DNA from: Spirochaetaceae bacterium
GTDB lineage: Bacteria > Spirochaetota > Spirochaetia > DSM-27196 > PXBQ01
NCBI GenBank assembly: GCA_003566875.1
Contig: PXBQ01000142.1
Coordinates: forward strand, 1 to 7,972
Direction of reading: 5' to 3'
Length of the DNA: 7,972 nt
In this document: positions 1 to 6,498 of the stretch, piece after piece
Layout: each line of letters begins with the position of its first letter
Numbering within the stretch: the stretch's first letter is position 1
The notes under the pieces: generated by a model
What the model saw: only the letters and a program-made list of their open reading frames with translations
Database searches by the model: none
Told to the model about the DNA's origin: nothing
Translations under genes and position numbers: made by a program

Positions 1-140
1 CCTCGTCGGCAGAACGCGCACGTCGAGAGCGCGTACACGCGCACGTCTTTGTCGGTGTTCGACCCAGGCTCCAAGTCGTACTCAATACGTTGCAGTGCTG
101 ATTCCATGGTAGCATACAATAGACCGGAATCGGCGCTCAT
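1..140 (-). CDS. Glutaredoxin-like thiol-disulfide protein, N-terminal part (cut by left edge)
   Basis: Only the first 46 codons and two bases of the next are in the window; the gene continues past the left edge. The ATG at 140-138 directly follows the TGA of the upstream gene, and a GGAGAGG Shine-Dalgarno sequence lies inside that gene's end, five bases before the ATG. A second ATG at codon 12 lacks such a site, so the first is preferred. After about 32 polar residues comes a beta-strand-like VRVYAL, then STCAFCRR, with a CxxC pair at C41 and C44. A strand followed by CxxC and basic residues is the start of a thioredoxin/glutaredoxin fold, and VYALSTC-x-x-C is typical of small bacterial glutaredoxin-like proteins. 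There is no signal peptide, so it should be cytosolic. The expected role is dithiol-disulfide exchange; its substrate is unknown. The fold call is good, but the subfamily cannot be set from this fragment. Confidence 0.7.
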   Translation of the reverse strand, partial: MSADSGLLYATMESALQRIEYDLEPGSNTDKDVRVYALSTCAFCRR

Positions 141-1058
141 TCAAGCCTCTCCGTACTCGATCAGCCGCGTCTCAAGTTCCGAAAGACGCGCCGTGAGTCC
201 GGCGATTGTACGTTCGATCCGCTTTTTTTCCTTGCGGATTTTGTCGATCGGGTCCTCGTCGTCGCGCGGCGGTCGAACAAGCGCGCGGACCGCGTCGGGC
301 CCTTCACCCGCTTTGAACGCGTCTTCGGCGAGCCGCCGCTTCTCGGGATTCGAAATATTCGCCACGCGTCCCATGTTCTCGTATCCGATATCGTCGGGCA
401 CGTCGTGGACGTGCATCTTGATGATCGTCGTCGCCGCGTGACGGTCGAGCGCGAGGCCGCGTTCGATGTAGTCTTCGAATCGGACCCCGCGTGCCCGGCA
501 GAGCGTTTCGGCTTCGATCAAGACCTTGCCGAACTCCTTGATCATCTGGCCGTGCACGGCCATGAACTGCGTCCGGATCCGGTACGTCAGCGCGAGGAAG
601 TCCGCGTCTTTTTCGAAGATGTTCGTGTGTAGCCCGATCTGTTCGGCCTTCTTGAGCAGCTCGTGCAAAATAAGCCGGAACTCAATCGTATGCGACTTCG
701 GGCCGACCGGAACGGGACTGGTCGTGAAGTGAATGTGGTGTGCATACTCGTGGATCGCGGTGTACATCAGGAGATTATCGGCTGTGCCGGACGCCTGGTT
801 CTCGGCCGGTGCCCCCACACCTCCGTTCGGCGTGAAATTCTTGTTGTGAATTATGATCTCGCGGGAGTCCGGCTTGTACAGCCCGTTGCATTTCTTGCTG
901 GCCTTTCCGGAAAAGATGACGAAAAACTCCTCGACGTCGGGTTCGATCCGAAGCAGGAGGTCCTTGACCTGGTCTTGATTCATACGTCGAAACATACCGG
1001 AGTTTTGAAGTAATTGCGATAGGGGCGTCCGATTTCGAGCCGGACGGTACTTCGCCAC
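141..1058 (-). CDS. Uncharacterised HExxH metallopeptidase-like protein with C-terminal coiled coil
   Basis: A 305-residue soluble protein with no signal peptide or membrane helix; I do not recognise a named family. Residues 103-107 (HEYAH, followed by HIHF) form an HExxH zinc motif in an apparently helical stretch (MYTAIHEYAHH). In gluzincin-type peptidases the third ligand is a glutamate further downstream; E126 (SHTIEFR) and E133 (LHELL) are candidates. After residue 230 the protein is charged, and about 270-302 reads as a coiled coil (DKIRKEKKRIERTI, then RLSELETRLIEY), which suggests oligomerisation or partner binding. The start is uncertain: a GTG at 1058 follows an in-frame stop four codons upstream and has no clear ribosome site, while ATG codons 22 and 26 (995, 983) are alternatives. 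It is cotranscribed with, and directly abuts, the glutaredoxin-like gene, pointing to a shared cytosolic role. Peptidase activity is inferred from the motif alone. Confidence 0.8.
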   Translation of the reverse strand: MAKYRPARNRTPLSQLLQNSGMFRRMNQDQVKDLLLRIEPDVEEFFVIFSGKASKKCNGLYKPDSREIIIHNKNFTPNGGVGAPAENQASGTADNLLMYTAIHEYAHHIHFTTSPVPVGPKSHTIEFRLILHELLKKAEQIGLHTNIFEKDADFLALTYRIRTQFMAVHGQMIKEFGKVLIEAETLCRARGVRFEDYIERGLALDRHAATTIIKMHVHDVPDDIGYENMGRVANISNPEKRRLAEDAFKAGEGPDAVRALVRPPRDDEDPIDKIRKEKKRIERTIAGLTARLSELETRLIEYGEA

Positions 1059-1067
1059 AATCGACTG

Positions 1068-1081
1068 TCACATCGACGTGA
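1068..1081. promoter_or_regulatory. Candidate operator: near-palindrome in divergent gap
   Basis: TCACATCGACGTGA is a 14-base inverted repeat with six of seven pairs matching (one A/C mismatch). It lies between the divergent metallopeptidase-like and GH3 genes, just upstream of the TTGACC -35-like element of the GH3 gene and just upstream of the GTG of the opposite gene. A repressor or activator bound here could affect both genes. Its arms (TCAC/GTGA) are in the reverse order from a Crp site, and I cannot name a regulator. Confidence 0.3.
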
Positions 1082-1083
1082 TC

Positions 1084-1120
1084 TTGACCGCGGCGGGAAT
1101 TTGAGGCATGAATTAATAAC
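1084..1120 (+). promoter_or_regulatory. Candidate promoter region for the GH3 gene (possibly shared with the divergent gene)
   Basis: TTGACC (1084-1089) matches the sigma70 -35 box at five of six bases. Seventeen bases on is CATGAA (1107-1112), a weak -10 (three of six). It sits in the only AT-rich patch of the gap, ATGAATTAATAAC (1108-1120). Read on the minus strand, the same patch gives TATTAA, which could be the -10 of the metallopeptidase-like gene. The exact -10 of either gene cannot be fixed by eye. Confidence 0.35.
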
Positions 1121-1145
1121 TGCCACGAAGATTGGGGAGACAAGA

Positions 1146-3296
1146 ATGAACGACCAAAGAAAACAAGACCACCAAGGAAAACAAGGCGACGGACCGGTGT
1201 ACACCGACCCGTCGGCTGACATCGAACAACGGATCGAAGACCTTCTCGGACAAATGACGCTCGAGGAGAAGGCGTCGCAGATGTTATACACGTCTCCCGC
1301 GATCCCGCGGCTTGGAGTGCCCGAGTACAACTGGTGGAACGAGTGTCTGCACGGGGTTGCCCGCGCGGGACGCGCGACCGTGTTCCCCCAGGCTATCGGT
1401 CTCGCGGCAACGTTCGACGAGACGCTGATCGGGCGCATCGCGGACGCGATCTCCGACGAAGCCCGCGCGAAGCATCACGCCGCGGTGCGAGCCGGCAATC
1501 GTGGCCAGTACCGCGGACTGACGTTTTGGACGCCGAACGTGAATATTTTCCGCGATCCGAGATGGGGGCGAGGGCAGGAAACGTACGGCGAGGATCCATA
1601 CCTGACCGCAAGGATCGGGCGTGCGTTCGTGCGCGGCCTTCAGGGATCGCATCCCAAGTACCTTAAGACCGCTGCGTGTGCAAAGCACTTCGCCGTGCAT
1701 AGTGGCCCCGAGCGAGATCGGCATCGATTCGACGCCGTCGTGACCCCGAAAGACCTCCGCGAGACGTATCTTCCGGCGTTTCATGAGCTTGTCGAAGAAG
1801 GGGTCGAGTCGGTTATGGGCGCGTACAACCGTACAAACGGTGAGCCGTGTAACGGAAGCAGATTGCTTCTTGTCGAGATCCTTCGTGGTGAGTGGGGCTT
1901 CTCGGGCCACGTCGTGTCCGACTGCTGGGCGATCCGCGACTTCCACGAGTACCACGGCGTCACCAAGACCGAAGAAGAATCGGCCGCGCTCGCCGTGAAG
2001 ATGGGGTGCGACTTGAACTGCGGATGTGTATTCGAGAAGCTGCTCGACGCGGTGAAACAGGGACTCCTCGAGGAACAGGAGATCGACGCTGCCGTGCGGC
2101 GTCTGCTCCGGACGCGTTTCCGGCTTGGGATGTTCGATCCTCCTGAGCTTGTGCCGTACGCGTCGATCGGCGAAGAGGTGATCGGCTCCGACGAGCATCG
2201 AGTACTCGCGCGACGCGCGGCCGCGCGTTCTTTTGTCCTGCTGAAAAACAACGGAATTCTGCCGCTGCGTAGCGACGTCCGCCGTATTCTCGTGACCGGA
2301 CCGTGCGCCGCCGACGTCGACGCGCTTCTTGCCAACTACCACGGTCTCTCGGGCCGGTTAACGACCGTGCTCGAGGGGATCGCGACGCGTGCGGACGAAG
2401 GTGTCACGGTCGATTATCGGCAGGGGTGTCTGCTTGCGACGCCGAACGCGAACCCGACAAATTACGCATTGTCTGAGGCGAAAAACGCGGATGTCGTCGT
2501 TGCGGTGTTCGGAATAACGACCCGGATAGAAGGAGAGGAGGGCGACTCGATCGAATCGAGCGAGTTTGGCGACCGGTCCGACATCGCGTTGCCCGAGAAT
2601 CAGCTTGAGTATCTTCGCGCGCTCAAGAAGTGTGGGACACCGATTGTCGCCGTCATCGCGGGAGGCAGCGCGTTGGGTCTCGAGGAGCTTCACGCGACCG
2701 TCGATGCCGTACTCATGATGTGGTACCCGGGCCAGGAAGGTGGGCATGCGGTTGCCGATGTACTGTTCGGTGACGTTCCGCCGTCCGGCAAGCTCCCGGT
2801 CACGTTTCCGCGGTCGATCGAGCAGCTTCCGCCGTTCGATGAGTACTCGATGGCCGGTCGTACGTACCGCTATATGGAAGAGTCGCCGATGTATCCGTTC
2901 GGTTTCGGCTTGAGCTACGCGTCGTTCTCGTTCTCGGACTTCCGTGCACCCGCGCGTATCGCGGTTGGTGAAGAGCTCCGTGTCGAGTGCGTCGTGAAAA
3001 ACACCGGAACCGTACCCGCCGATGAAGTCGTCCAGATGTACCTGACCGCGCTCGATCTCGACGCGACGCCGATCGCATCGTTGAAAGGCTTTCGACGCGT
3101 GAACCTTGAGCCGAACACCTCTCATCGAGTGGCGTTCCACCTGGAGACGAGGGACCTTGAGACGATTCAGACCGATGGGAGTCGCGCGATCATGCCGGGA
3201 CGGTACCGGGTTACGATCGGTGACGCGTCACCGGGGAAACGCAGCCGCGAACTCGGCGCCGCTGAACCGGTAGTAGGAGAGTTCGTAGTCGAGTAG
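1146..3296 (+). CDS. Glycoside hydrolase family 3, beta-xylosidase-type exo-glycosidase
   Basis: A 716-residue retaining exo-glycosidase that should release terminal beta-linked sugars, most likely xylose, from short oligosaccharides. The ATG at 1146 is chosen because GGGGAG lies six bases upstream; a TTG 15 codons earlier is in frame but has no such site. The N-terminal (beta/alpha)8-like domain carries YNWWNECLHGVARAG (61-75), typical of the xylosidase branch, the KH motif (K180, H181) and the nucleophile in HVVSDCW (D259). The alpha/beta sandwich domain has an acid/base candidate among E462, E464 and E465 (IEGEEGD), followed by FGDRSDIALP. A fibronectin-III-like domain fills about 604-716 (VKNTGTVPADEVVQMYL). 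No PA14 insert is seen. With no signal peptide and a polar Gln/Lys-rich start, it is probably cytoplasmic and acts on imported sugars. No transporter or other glycan gene is beside it. GH3 membership is firm; beta-glucosidase or arabinosidase activity remains possible. Confidence 0.95.
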   Translation: MNDQRKQDHQGKQGDGPVYTDPSADIEQRIEDLLGQMTLEEKASQMLYTSPAIPRLGVPEYNWWNECLHGVARAGRATVFPQAIGLAATFDETLIGRIADAISDEARAKHHAAVRAGNRGQYRGLTFWTPNVNIFRDPRWGRGQETYGEDPYLTARIGRAFVRGLQGSHPKYLKTAACAKHFAVHSGPERDRHRFDAVVTPKDLRETYLPAFHELVEEGVESVMGAYNRTNGEPCNGSRLLLVEILRGEWGFSGHVVSDCWAIRDFHEYHGVTKTEEESAALAVKMGCDLNCGCVFEKLLDAVKQGLLEEQEIDAAVRRLLRTRFRLGMFDPPELVPYASIGEEVIGSDEHRVLARRAAARSFVLLKNNGILPLRSDVRRILVTGPCAADVDALLANYHGLSGRLTTVLEGIATRADEGVTVDYRQGCLLATPNANPTNYALSEAKNADVVVAVFGITTRIEGEEGDSIESSEFGDRSDIALPENQLEYLRALKKCGTPIVAVIAGGSALGLEELHATVDAVLMMWYPGQEGGHAVADVLFGDVPPSGKLPVTFPRSIEQLPPFDEYSMAGRTYRYMEESPMYPFGFGLSYASFSFSDFRAPARIAVGEELRVECVVKNTGTVPADEVVQMYLTALDLDATPIASLKGFRRVNLEPNTSHRVAFHLETRDLETIQTDGSRAIMPGRYRVTIGDASPGKRSRELGAAEPVVGEFVVE

Positions 3297-3304
3297 ACGC
3301 CGAT

Positions 3305-3320
3305 CGCCCGTCATCGGGCG
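3305..3320. terminator. GC-rich hairpin between convergent genes
   Basis: CGCCCG-TCAT-CGGGCG forms a perfect six-pair stem with a four-base loop. It lies nine bases after the GH3 stop and overlaps the stop codon of the convergent GGDEF-like gene. Neither strand has a T-run after the stem, so it is not a standard intrinsic terminator. It may slow polymerase or protect 3' ends in both directions. Confidence 0.35.
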
Positions 3321-4327
3321 GAGTTCGATTGCGCTGTCGGCCCGGTTCGCGGTGAGCGCGCCTTGCGTGGCTCGCGTTTTTTGGCGCGCCGTTTTTTGTC
3401 TTTCTCCATCACCGCGAGTGTCGTGCCGGACGCGACCGCAGAGTTGAATGCCGCGCTCGCGGCGTCGATCAGGTGAGCGGGTTCGGTCATCTCTTCGCGA
3501 TACTCTCCGATTCCCGCGTGCACGCTTTCGCCGTTGGCGGCGACCACAGCGCCGAGTTCGGTATCGTCTTCGATGCGCGACAAGACTCGCTGTACCGGAA
3601 CGATGGCGTGTTCGAGCGTCGTGCGGGGCAGTAGGAACCACACCAACGATCGTGAGTATCGGTCGGCTGTATCGAGACGCCGAATACCCGACTGCACGTC
3701 GGCGGTGAGCCGTGTGAGAATACTCGATCCTTCACCGTCGGTGCGTTTGGTGTCGGCGATCCCGAAAAAACACAGGCTCAAAGGGTCGCCGTGCCGGACC
3801 GAGGACTCGAAGAAGGGCTTCATTTCCTCGATCAGCAGCGGCCGCTGCGCGAAGTAAACGTAGTCGACCGAACTCCCCCGTTCGAGCAGTGAGAAAAAAA
3901 GCAGGCGATACGCACGACCGTACGCCGGGGCGATCACGAGAAAAACCAAGAGTCGTGCAATCACCGATACCTCGAGGACCGGCCCGATCGCGAAAAAATT
4001 CGGATTTCCCAATCGCGCTACGACAAAATACAGTCCAAACAACAAGACCGAAGCAAACTCCGTCAGCGGGAGCGAGAGCCCACGCGCCTCGACAATCCGG
4101 AACTCGGCTGTGAGCACAAAACCCAACGTGGCCGAACCGCTGAGAATCAAAAGAACCAGTAATCCGAGCGCCGACGGCGCCCCATCCGGCAGGTATAACA
4201 ATGCGATCAGCACGGCCAGCGGGACCGAAACCACGACCCCGGCGACCGCGGTCAGCGCGAGCAGACGACTCCGCGTTTCGTGCCCGATCAAGATCCGACG
4301 CTTTTGTGATGTCGGTATTACGTCCAT
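3311..4327 (-). CDS. Four-helix membrane protein with degenerate GGDEF-like domain
   Basis: 338 residues from the ATG at 4327, chosen because GGAGG lies four bases upstream; the open frame extends further but has no ribosome site and no membrane-protein character there. Hydrophobic segments at about 22-46, 52-73, 87-104 and 112-135 predict four membrane helices. From about 180 to 307 the pattern follows a GGDEF domain: LSLCFFGIADTK where active enzymes have LDIDxFK, DRYSRSLVWFLLP where they have YGGDEFxxLLP, then VHAGIGEY and LIDAASAAFNSAVASG as in the family's C-terminal half. The metal-binding aspartates and the GGDEF loop are missing, so diguanylate cyclase activity is unlikely. It may be a c-di-GMP or GTP sensor or a structural dimer domain. 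The last 30 residues are a basic tail (KDKKRRAKKREPRKARSPR). Membrane-anchored signalling is inferred; the ligand is unknown. It is a single gene with its own promoter candidate. Confidence 0.75.
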   Translation of the reverse strand: MDVIPTSQKRRILIGHETRSRLLALTAVAGVVVSVPLAVLIALLYLPDGAPSALGLLVLLILSGSATLGFVLTAEFRIVEARGLSLPLTEFASVLLFGLYFVVARLGNPNFFAIGPVLEVSVIARLLVFLVIAPAYGRAYRLLFFSLLERGSSVDYVYFAQRPLLIEEMKPFFESSVRHGDPLSLCFFGIADTKRTDGEGSSILTRLTADVQSGIRRLDTADRYSRSLVWFLLPRTTLEHAIVPVQRVLSRIEDDTELGAVVAANGESVHAGIGEYREEMTEPAHLIDAASAAFNSAVASGTTLAVMEKDKKRRAKKREPRKARSPRTGPTAQSNSAR

Positions 4328-4373
4328 ACCACCTCCGGGAAACGCTCTACGGCGCCAATGGCCCCGACACATC

Positions 4374-4402
4374 ACGCTACTTTGCAGGTGACGAAGTGTC
4401 AA
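4374..4402 (-). promoter_or_regulatory. Candidate sigma70-like promoter of the GGDEF-like gene
   Basis: On the minus strand, a perfect -35 TTGACA (4402-4397) is followed after 17 bases by TAGCGT (4379-4374), which keeps the key T, A and final T of a -10 box. Transcription would start near 4367, leaving a leader of about 40 bases with a GGAGG ribosome site. Confidence 0.5.
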
Positions 4403-4416
4403 TACTGTGGCATAAC
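4388..4416 (+). promoter_or_regulatory. Candidate promoter of the short-chain dehydrogenase gene
   Basis: GTGACG (4388-4393) and CATAAC (4411-4416) each match four of six consensus bases and are separated by 17 bases. The element interleaves with the opposing promoter, whose -35 lies at 4397-4402. This is a weaker match, so the call is tentative. Confidence 0.35.
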
Positions 4417-4428
4417 CAATGTGGCATA
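4406..4428. repeat. Short direct repeat TGTGGCATA x2 in divergent promoter region
   Basis: TGTGGCATA occurs at 4406-4414 and again at 4420-4428, a period of 14 bases. The copies overlap and follow the -10 candidate of the dehydrogenase gene. They could be half-sites for a regulator or a chance repeat. Confidence 0.4.
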
Positions 4429-4458
4429 CCGGAGAAAACGAAAAAAAGGGAGCGAACG

Positions 4459-5241
4459 ATGCGACAAGGAACGGCGTTGGTAACAGGCGCTTCAAGCGGA
4501 ATCGGTGCCGAGATAGCGGAGATCCTCGCCGGTCGCGGCTATGATCTGATCGTTACGGCACGAAGGAAGGACCGGCTCGAAGAGCTCGCGCGGAACATGA
4601 CCAGCACACACGGCGTGACGGTCCGAACGGTAGTCGGCGATCTGTCGAATCCATCGAGCCTCGGAAATATCGTATCGGAACTGACTGCGGAGCGCGTCGA
4701 TATTCTCGTGAACAACGCCGGGTTCGGGCTGCACGGCCGTGTTGCCGAGGCCGACCCCGAACGGTTGTCGGCGATGATCGAGCTCAACGTTAACGCTTTG
4801 ACGCGACTTACGCGCGCCGTTCTTCCGGGTATGTTAGAGCGACGCCAGGGTCGAATTCTGCAGATTGCCTCTGTCGCGGCTTTTCAACCCGGGCCGTTGA
4901 TGGCGGCGTACTACGCGTCGAAGGCGTATGTCCTGTCGTTCTCGGAGGCACTGGCGGTTGAACTTGAAGGGTCCGGTGTCGTCGTGACGACTATCTGCCC
5001 GGGGCCGACCGTAACCGAGTTCCACGAGGTTGCCGGTAACACCGCGGCGGCGTACTTCTCGAGCAAGAAGATCCCGAACGGCCGCGACCTTGCCGAGTAC
5101 TCGGTCAAGCGGCTCTTCAGACCGTCGCACGTCGCGATCCATAGCGCACGGTACAAGTTTCTCGTGTTCGTGCAAAGGTTTCTTCCACGACGGTTCGTCG
5201 CGCGGATCGTGCTCTCGCTGCAGAAATCGCGTGGTCGCTGA
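4459..5241 (+). CDS. Classical short-chain dehydrogenase/reductase (SDR), NADP-type
   Basis: A 260-residue Rossmann-fold oxidoreductase. The ATG at 4459 follows GGGAG by six bases, and the cofactor motif starts almost at once as expected, so longer in-frame starts are rejected. Motifs are the glycine-rich TGASSGIG (9-16), TARRKDRL (33-40, where R35 and R36 suggest NADP(H)), D61 (GDLS) for adenine binding, NNAG (85-88), and the catalytic tetrad N110, S138, Y151 and K155 (YYASK), then PGPTVTEF (181-188). It resembles the DltE-like or 'uncharacterised SDR' group, which often acts on lipid or ketone substrates. The substrate cannot be read from sequence. The last 25 residues are basic and hydrophobic (RYKFLVFVQRFLPRRF), as in members that touch membranes. 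It is a single gene, divergent from the GGDEF-like gene; no clear terminator follows it. Confidence 0.93.
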   Translation: MRQGTALVTGASSGIGAEIAEILAGRGYDLIVTARRKDRLEELARNMTSTHGVTVRTVVGDLSNPSSLGNIVSELTAERVDILVNNAGFGLHGRVAEADPERLSAMIELNVNALTRLTRAVLPGMLERRQGRILQIASVAAFQPGPLMAAYYASKAYVLSFSEALAVELEGSGVVVTTICPGPTVTEFHEVAGNTAAAYFSSKKIPNGRDLAEYSVKRLFRPSHVAIHSARYKFLVFVQRFLPRRFVARIVLSLQKSRGR

Positions 5242-5295
5242 TTACTCGGCGCGCGGCTCGTCGAGAATCGGCTCGAATCGCCTGGAAACCGCGGC

Positions 5296-5323
5296 TTGAC
5301 ACGTCGCCGTACGACTGTACAAT
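5296..5323 (+). promoter_or_regulatory. Strong sigma70-like promoter of the aldolase gene
   Basis: A perfect TTGACA (5296-5301), a 16-base spacer and TACAAT (5318-5323, five of six) form the best promoter match in the window. Transcription would begin near 5330, giving a leader of about 55 bases, as expected for a highly expressed glycolytic gene. Confidence 0.75.
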
Positions 5324-5333
5324 CACAGAACAC

Positions 5334-5361
5334 GCTGCAGCACATGATTTCCGTCTGCAGC
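5334..5361 (+). promoter_or_regulatory. Stem-loop at the 5' end of the aldolase mRNA leader
   Basis: GCTGCAG (5334-5340) pairs fully with CTGCAGC (5355-5361) around a 14-base loop. The stem begins only about four bases after the predicted transcription start and ends before the ribosome site AGGAGAG (5374-5380), which stays free. A 5'-terminal stem of this kind could protect the mRNA from decay. Because CTGCAG is itself palindromic, other pairings are possible. Confidence 0.45.
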
Positions 5362-5384
5362 AGAGAAACAATCAGGAGAGATTT

Positions 5385-6464
5385 ATGGACAAGTTGAAAC
5401 TGCCTGCCGGCGTGTTGACCGGTGACAAGCTAAAAGAGGTCTTTGATTACTGTAAAGAGGCGAATTGTGCGCTTCCTGCGGTCAACGTTATCGGGTCGAC
5501 GACGCTCAACGCGGCGATGGTCGCCGCCAAAACCGCGAACGCGCCGATTATCATCCAGTTCTCAAACGGTGGAGCGTTGTTCAACGCCGGCAAGTCCGCC
5601 GACAACGCCGGCGAACGTGCTGCCGTTGCAGGCGCGATCGCGGGTGCGTACCACGTGCGTCTGATATCGAAGGTTTACGGTGTCCCGGTAATCCTTCACA
5701 CCGACCACTGCGCCAAAAAACTCTTGCCGTGGGTGGACGGGATGATTGCCGAGAGTGAGAAGTTCTTCGCCGAAAACGGCGATACGCTGTTCAGCTCGCA
5801 CATGCTCGACTTGTCGGAGGAACCGCTCGAGGAGAATATCGCGATCAGCAAAAAGTACCTCGAACGGATGGCAAAGATCAAAATGTGGCTTGAGATCGAA
5901 CTCGGTGTGACCGGCGGTGAAGAGGATGGAGTCGACAACACCGGTATCGACAACTCGGCATTGTACACCCAGCCCGAGCACGTCTTGTCCGCGTACGACG
6001 CGCTTTCGCCGGTCGGTCATTTCACGGTCGCCGCGGCGTTCGGCAATACGCACGGCGTCTATAAACCCGGCAACGTCAAGCTGACTCCGGTTATCTTGAA
6101 GAACTCGCAGGAGATGGTGAAGTCCAAACGGAATACACCGAGTGCAAAGCCTCTCAACCTCGTTTTTCACGGTGGCTCCGGGTCGACAAAGGACGAGATC
6201 CGCGAGGCGGTGTCGTACGGCGTGATCAAGATGAACATCGATACCGACACGCAGTGGGCGTACACGCAACCGATCAAGAAGTACATGGACGAGAACGACG
6301 GGTATCTGCACTCCCAAATCGGAAACCCGGACGGTGACGATAAGCCGAACAAGAAGTACATCGACCCACGAGCGTGGATGTACCTCGGAGAGAAACAGTT
6401 CACCGCGCGCCTCGTCGAGGCTTTCGAAGATCTGAACTCGAAAGATAAGTTCAATTTCGGATGA
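5385..6464 (+). CDS. fbaA: Class IIA fructose-1,6-bisphosphate aldolase
   Basis: Zinc-dependent aldolase that reversibly splits fructose-1,6-bisphosphate into dihydroxyacetone phosphate and glyceraldehyde-3-phosphate in cytosolic glycolysis and gluconeogenesis. Its 359 residues equal the length of E. coli FbaA, with long stretches alike from end to end. Visible signatures are FSNGGA (59-64), the active-site HTDHCAKKLLPW (105-116; catalytic D107, zinc ligand H108), SSHMLDLSEE (137-146), the mobile-loop GGEEDGVDN (177-185; glutamates 179 and 180), zinc ligands H223 (NTHGVYKPGN) and H262 (VFHGGSGST), and the phosphate-binding NIDTDTQW (284-291). The GGEEDG loop and full-length C-terminus place it in class IIA rather than the shorter class IIB. 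AGGAGAG lies four bases before the ATG. It appears to be transcribed alone, between a strong promoter and an intrinsic terminator. Nothing essential is missing. Confidence 0.98.
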   Translation: MDKLKLPAGVLTGDKLKEVFDYCKEANCALPAVNVIGSTTLNAAMVAAKTANAPIIIQFSNGGALFNAGKSADNAGERAAVAGAIAGAYHVRLISKVYGVPVILHTDHCAKKLLPWVDGMIAESEKFFAENGDTLFSSHMLDLSEEPLEENIAISKKYLERMAKIKMWLEIELGVTGGEEDGVDNTGIDNSALYTQPEHVLSAYDALSPVGHFTVAAAFGNTHGVYKPGNVKLTPVILKNSQEMVKSKRNTPSAKPLNLVFHGGSGSTKDEIREAVSYGVIKMNIDTDTQWAYTQPIKKYMDENDGYLHSQIGNPDGDDKPNKKYIDPRAWMYLGEKQFTARLVEAFEDLNSKDKFNFG

Positions 6465-6498
6465 TCTTCTCCGTGTAATCGATTTCCTGTCTGAACCG

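Noticed and set aside
49..441. Plus-strand open frame of 130 codons near the left edge
   Set aside because: Antisense to the glutaredoxin-like and metallopeptidase-like genes; serine/arginine-rich shadow without ribosome site.
1284..2342. Long open frame antisense to the GH3 gene (352 codons), and another at 2358-3140
   Set aside because: Both lie wholly within the GH3 gene, have arginine/histidine-rich composition typical of high-G+C antisense frames, and show no domain or ribosome site.
4201..4458. Upstream extension of the dehydrogenase frame
   Set aside because: It overlaps the divergent membrane-protein gene and both promoters; the ribosome site and Rossmann motif fix the start at 4459.
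4328..4495. Upstream extension of the GGDEF-like frame
   Set aside because: It would overlap the dehydrogenase start and the divergent promoters; GGAGG places the start at 4327.
5242..5295. Possible terminator after the dehydrogenase gene
   Set aside because: Only short CGAG/CTCG pairings and no T-run are seen, so no terminator can be supported.
5344..5397. Short leader open frame (17 codons) from an ATG in the aldolase leader, overlapping the aldolase start
   Set aside because: No ribosome site, ATG lies inside the predicted hairpin loop, and the peptide has no run of regulatory codons.
5562..6317. Open frame of 251 codons antisense to the aldolase gene
   Set aside because: Lies fully inside a strongly conserved gene and has no recognisable motif; it is a mirror of the aldolase codon pattern.
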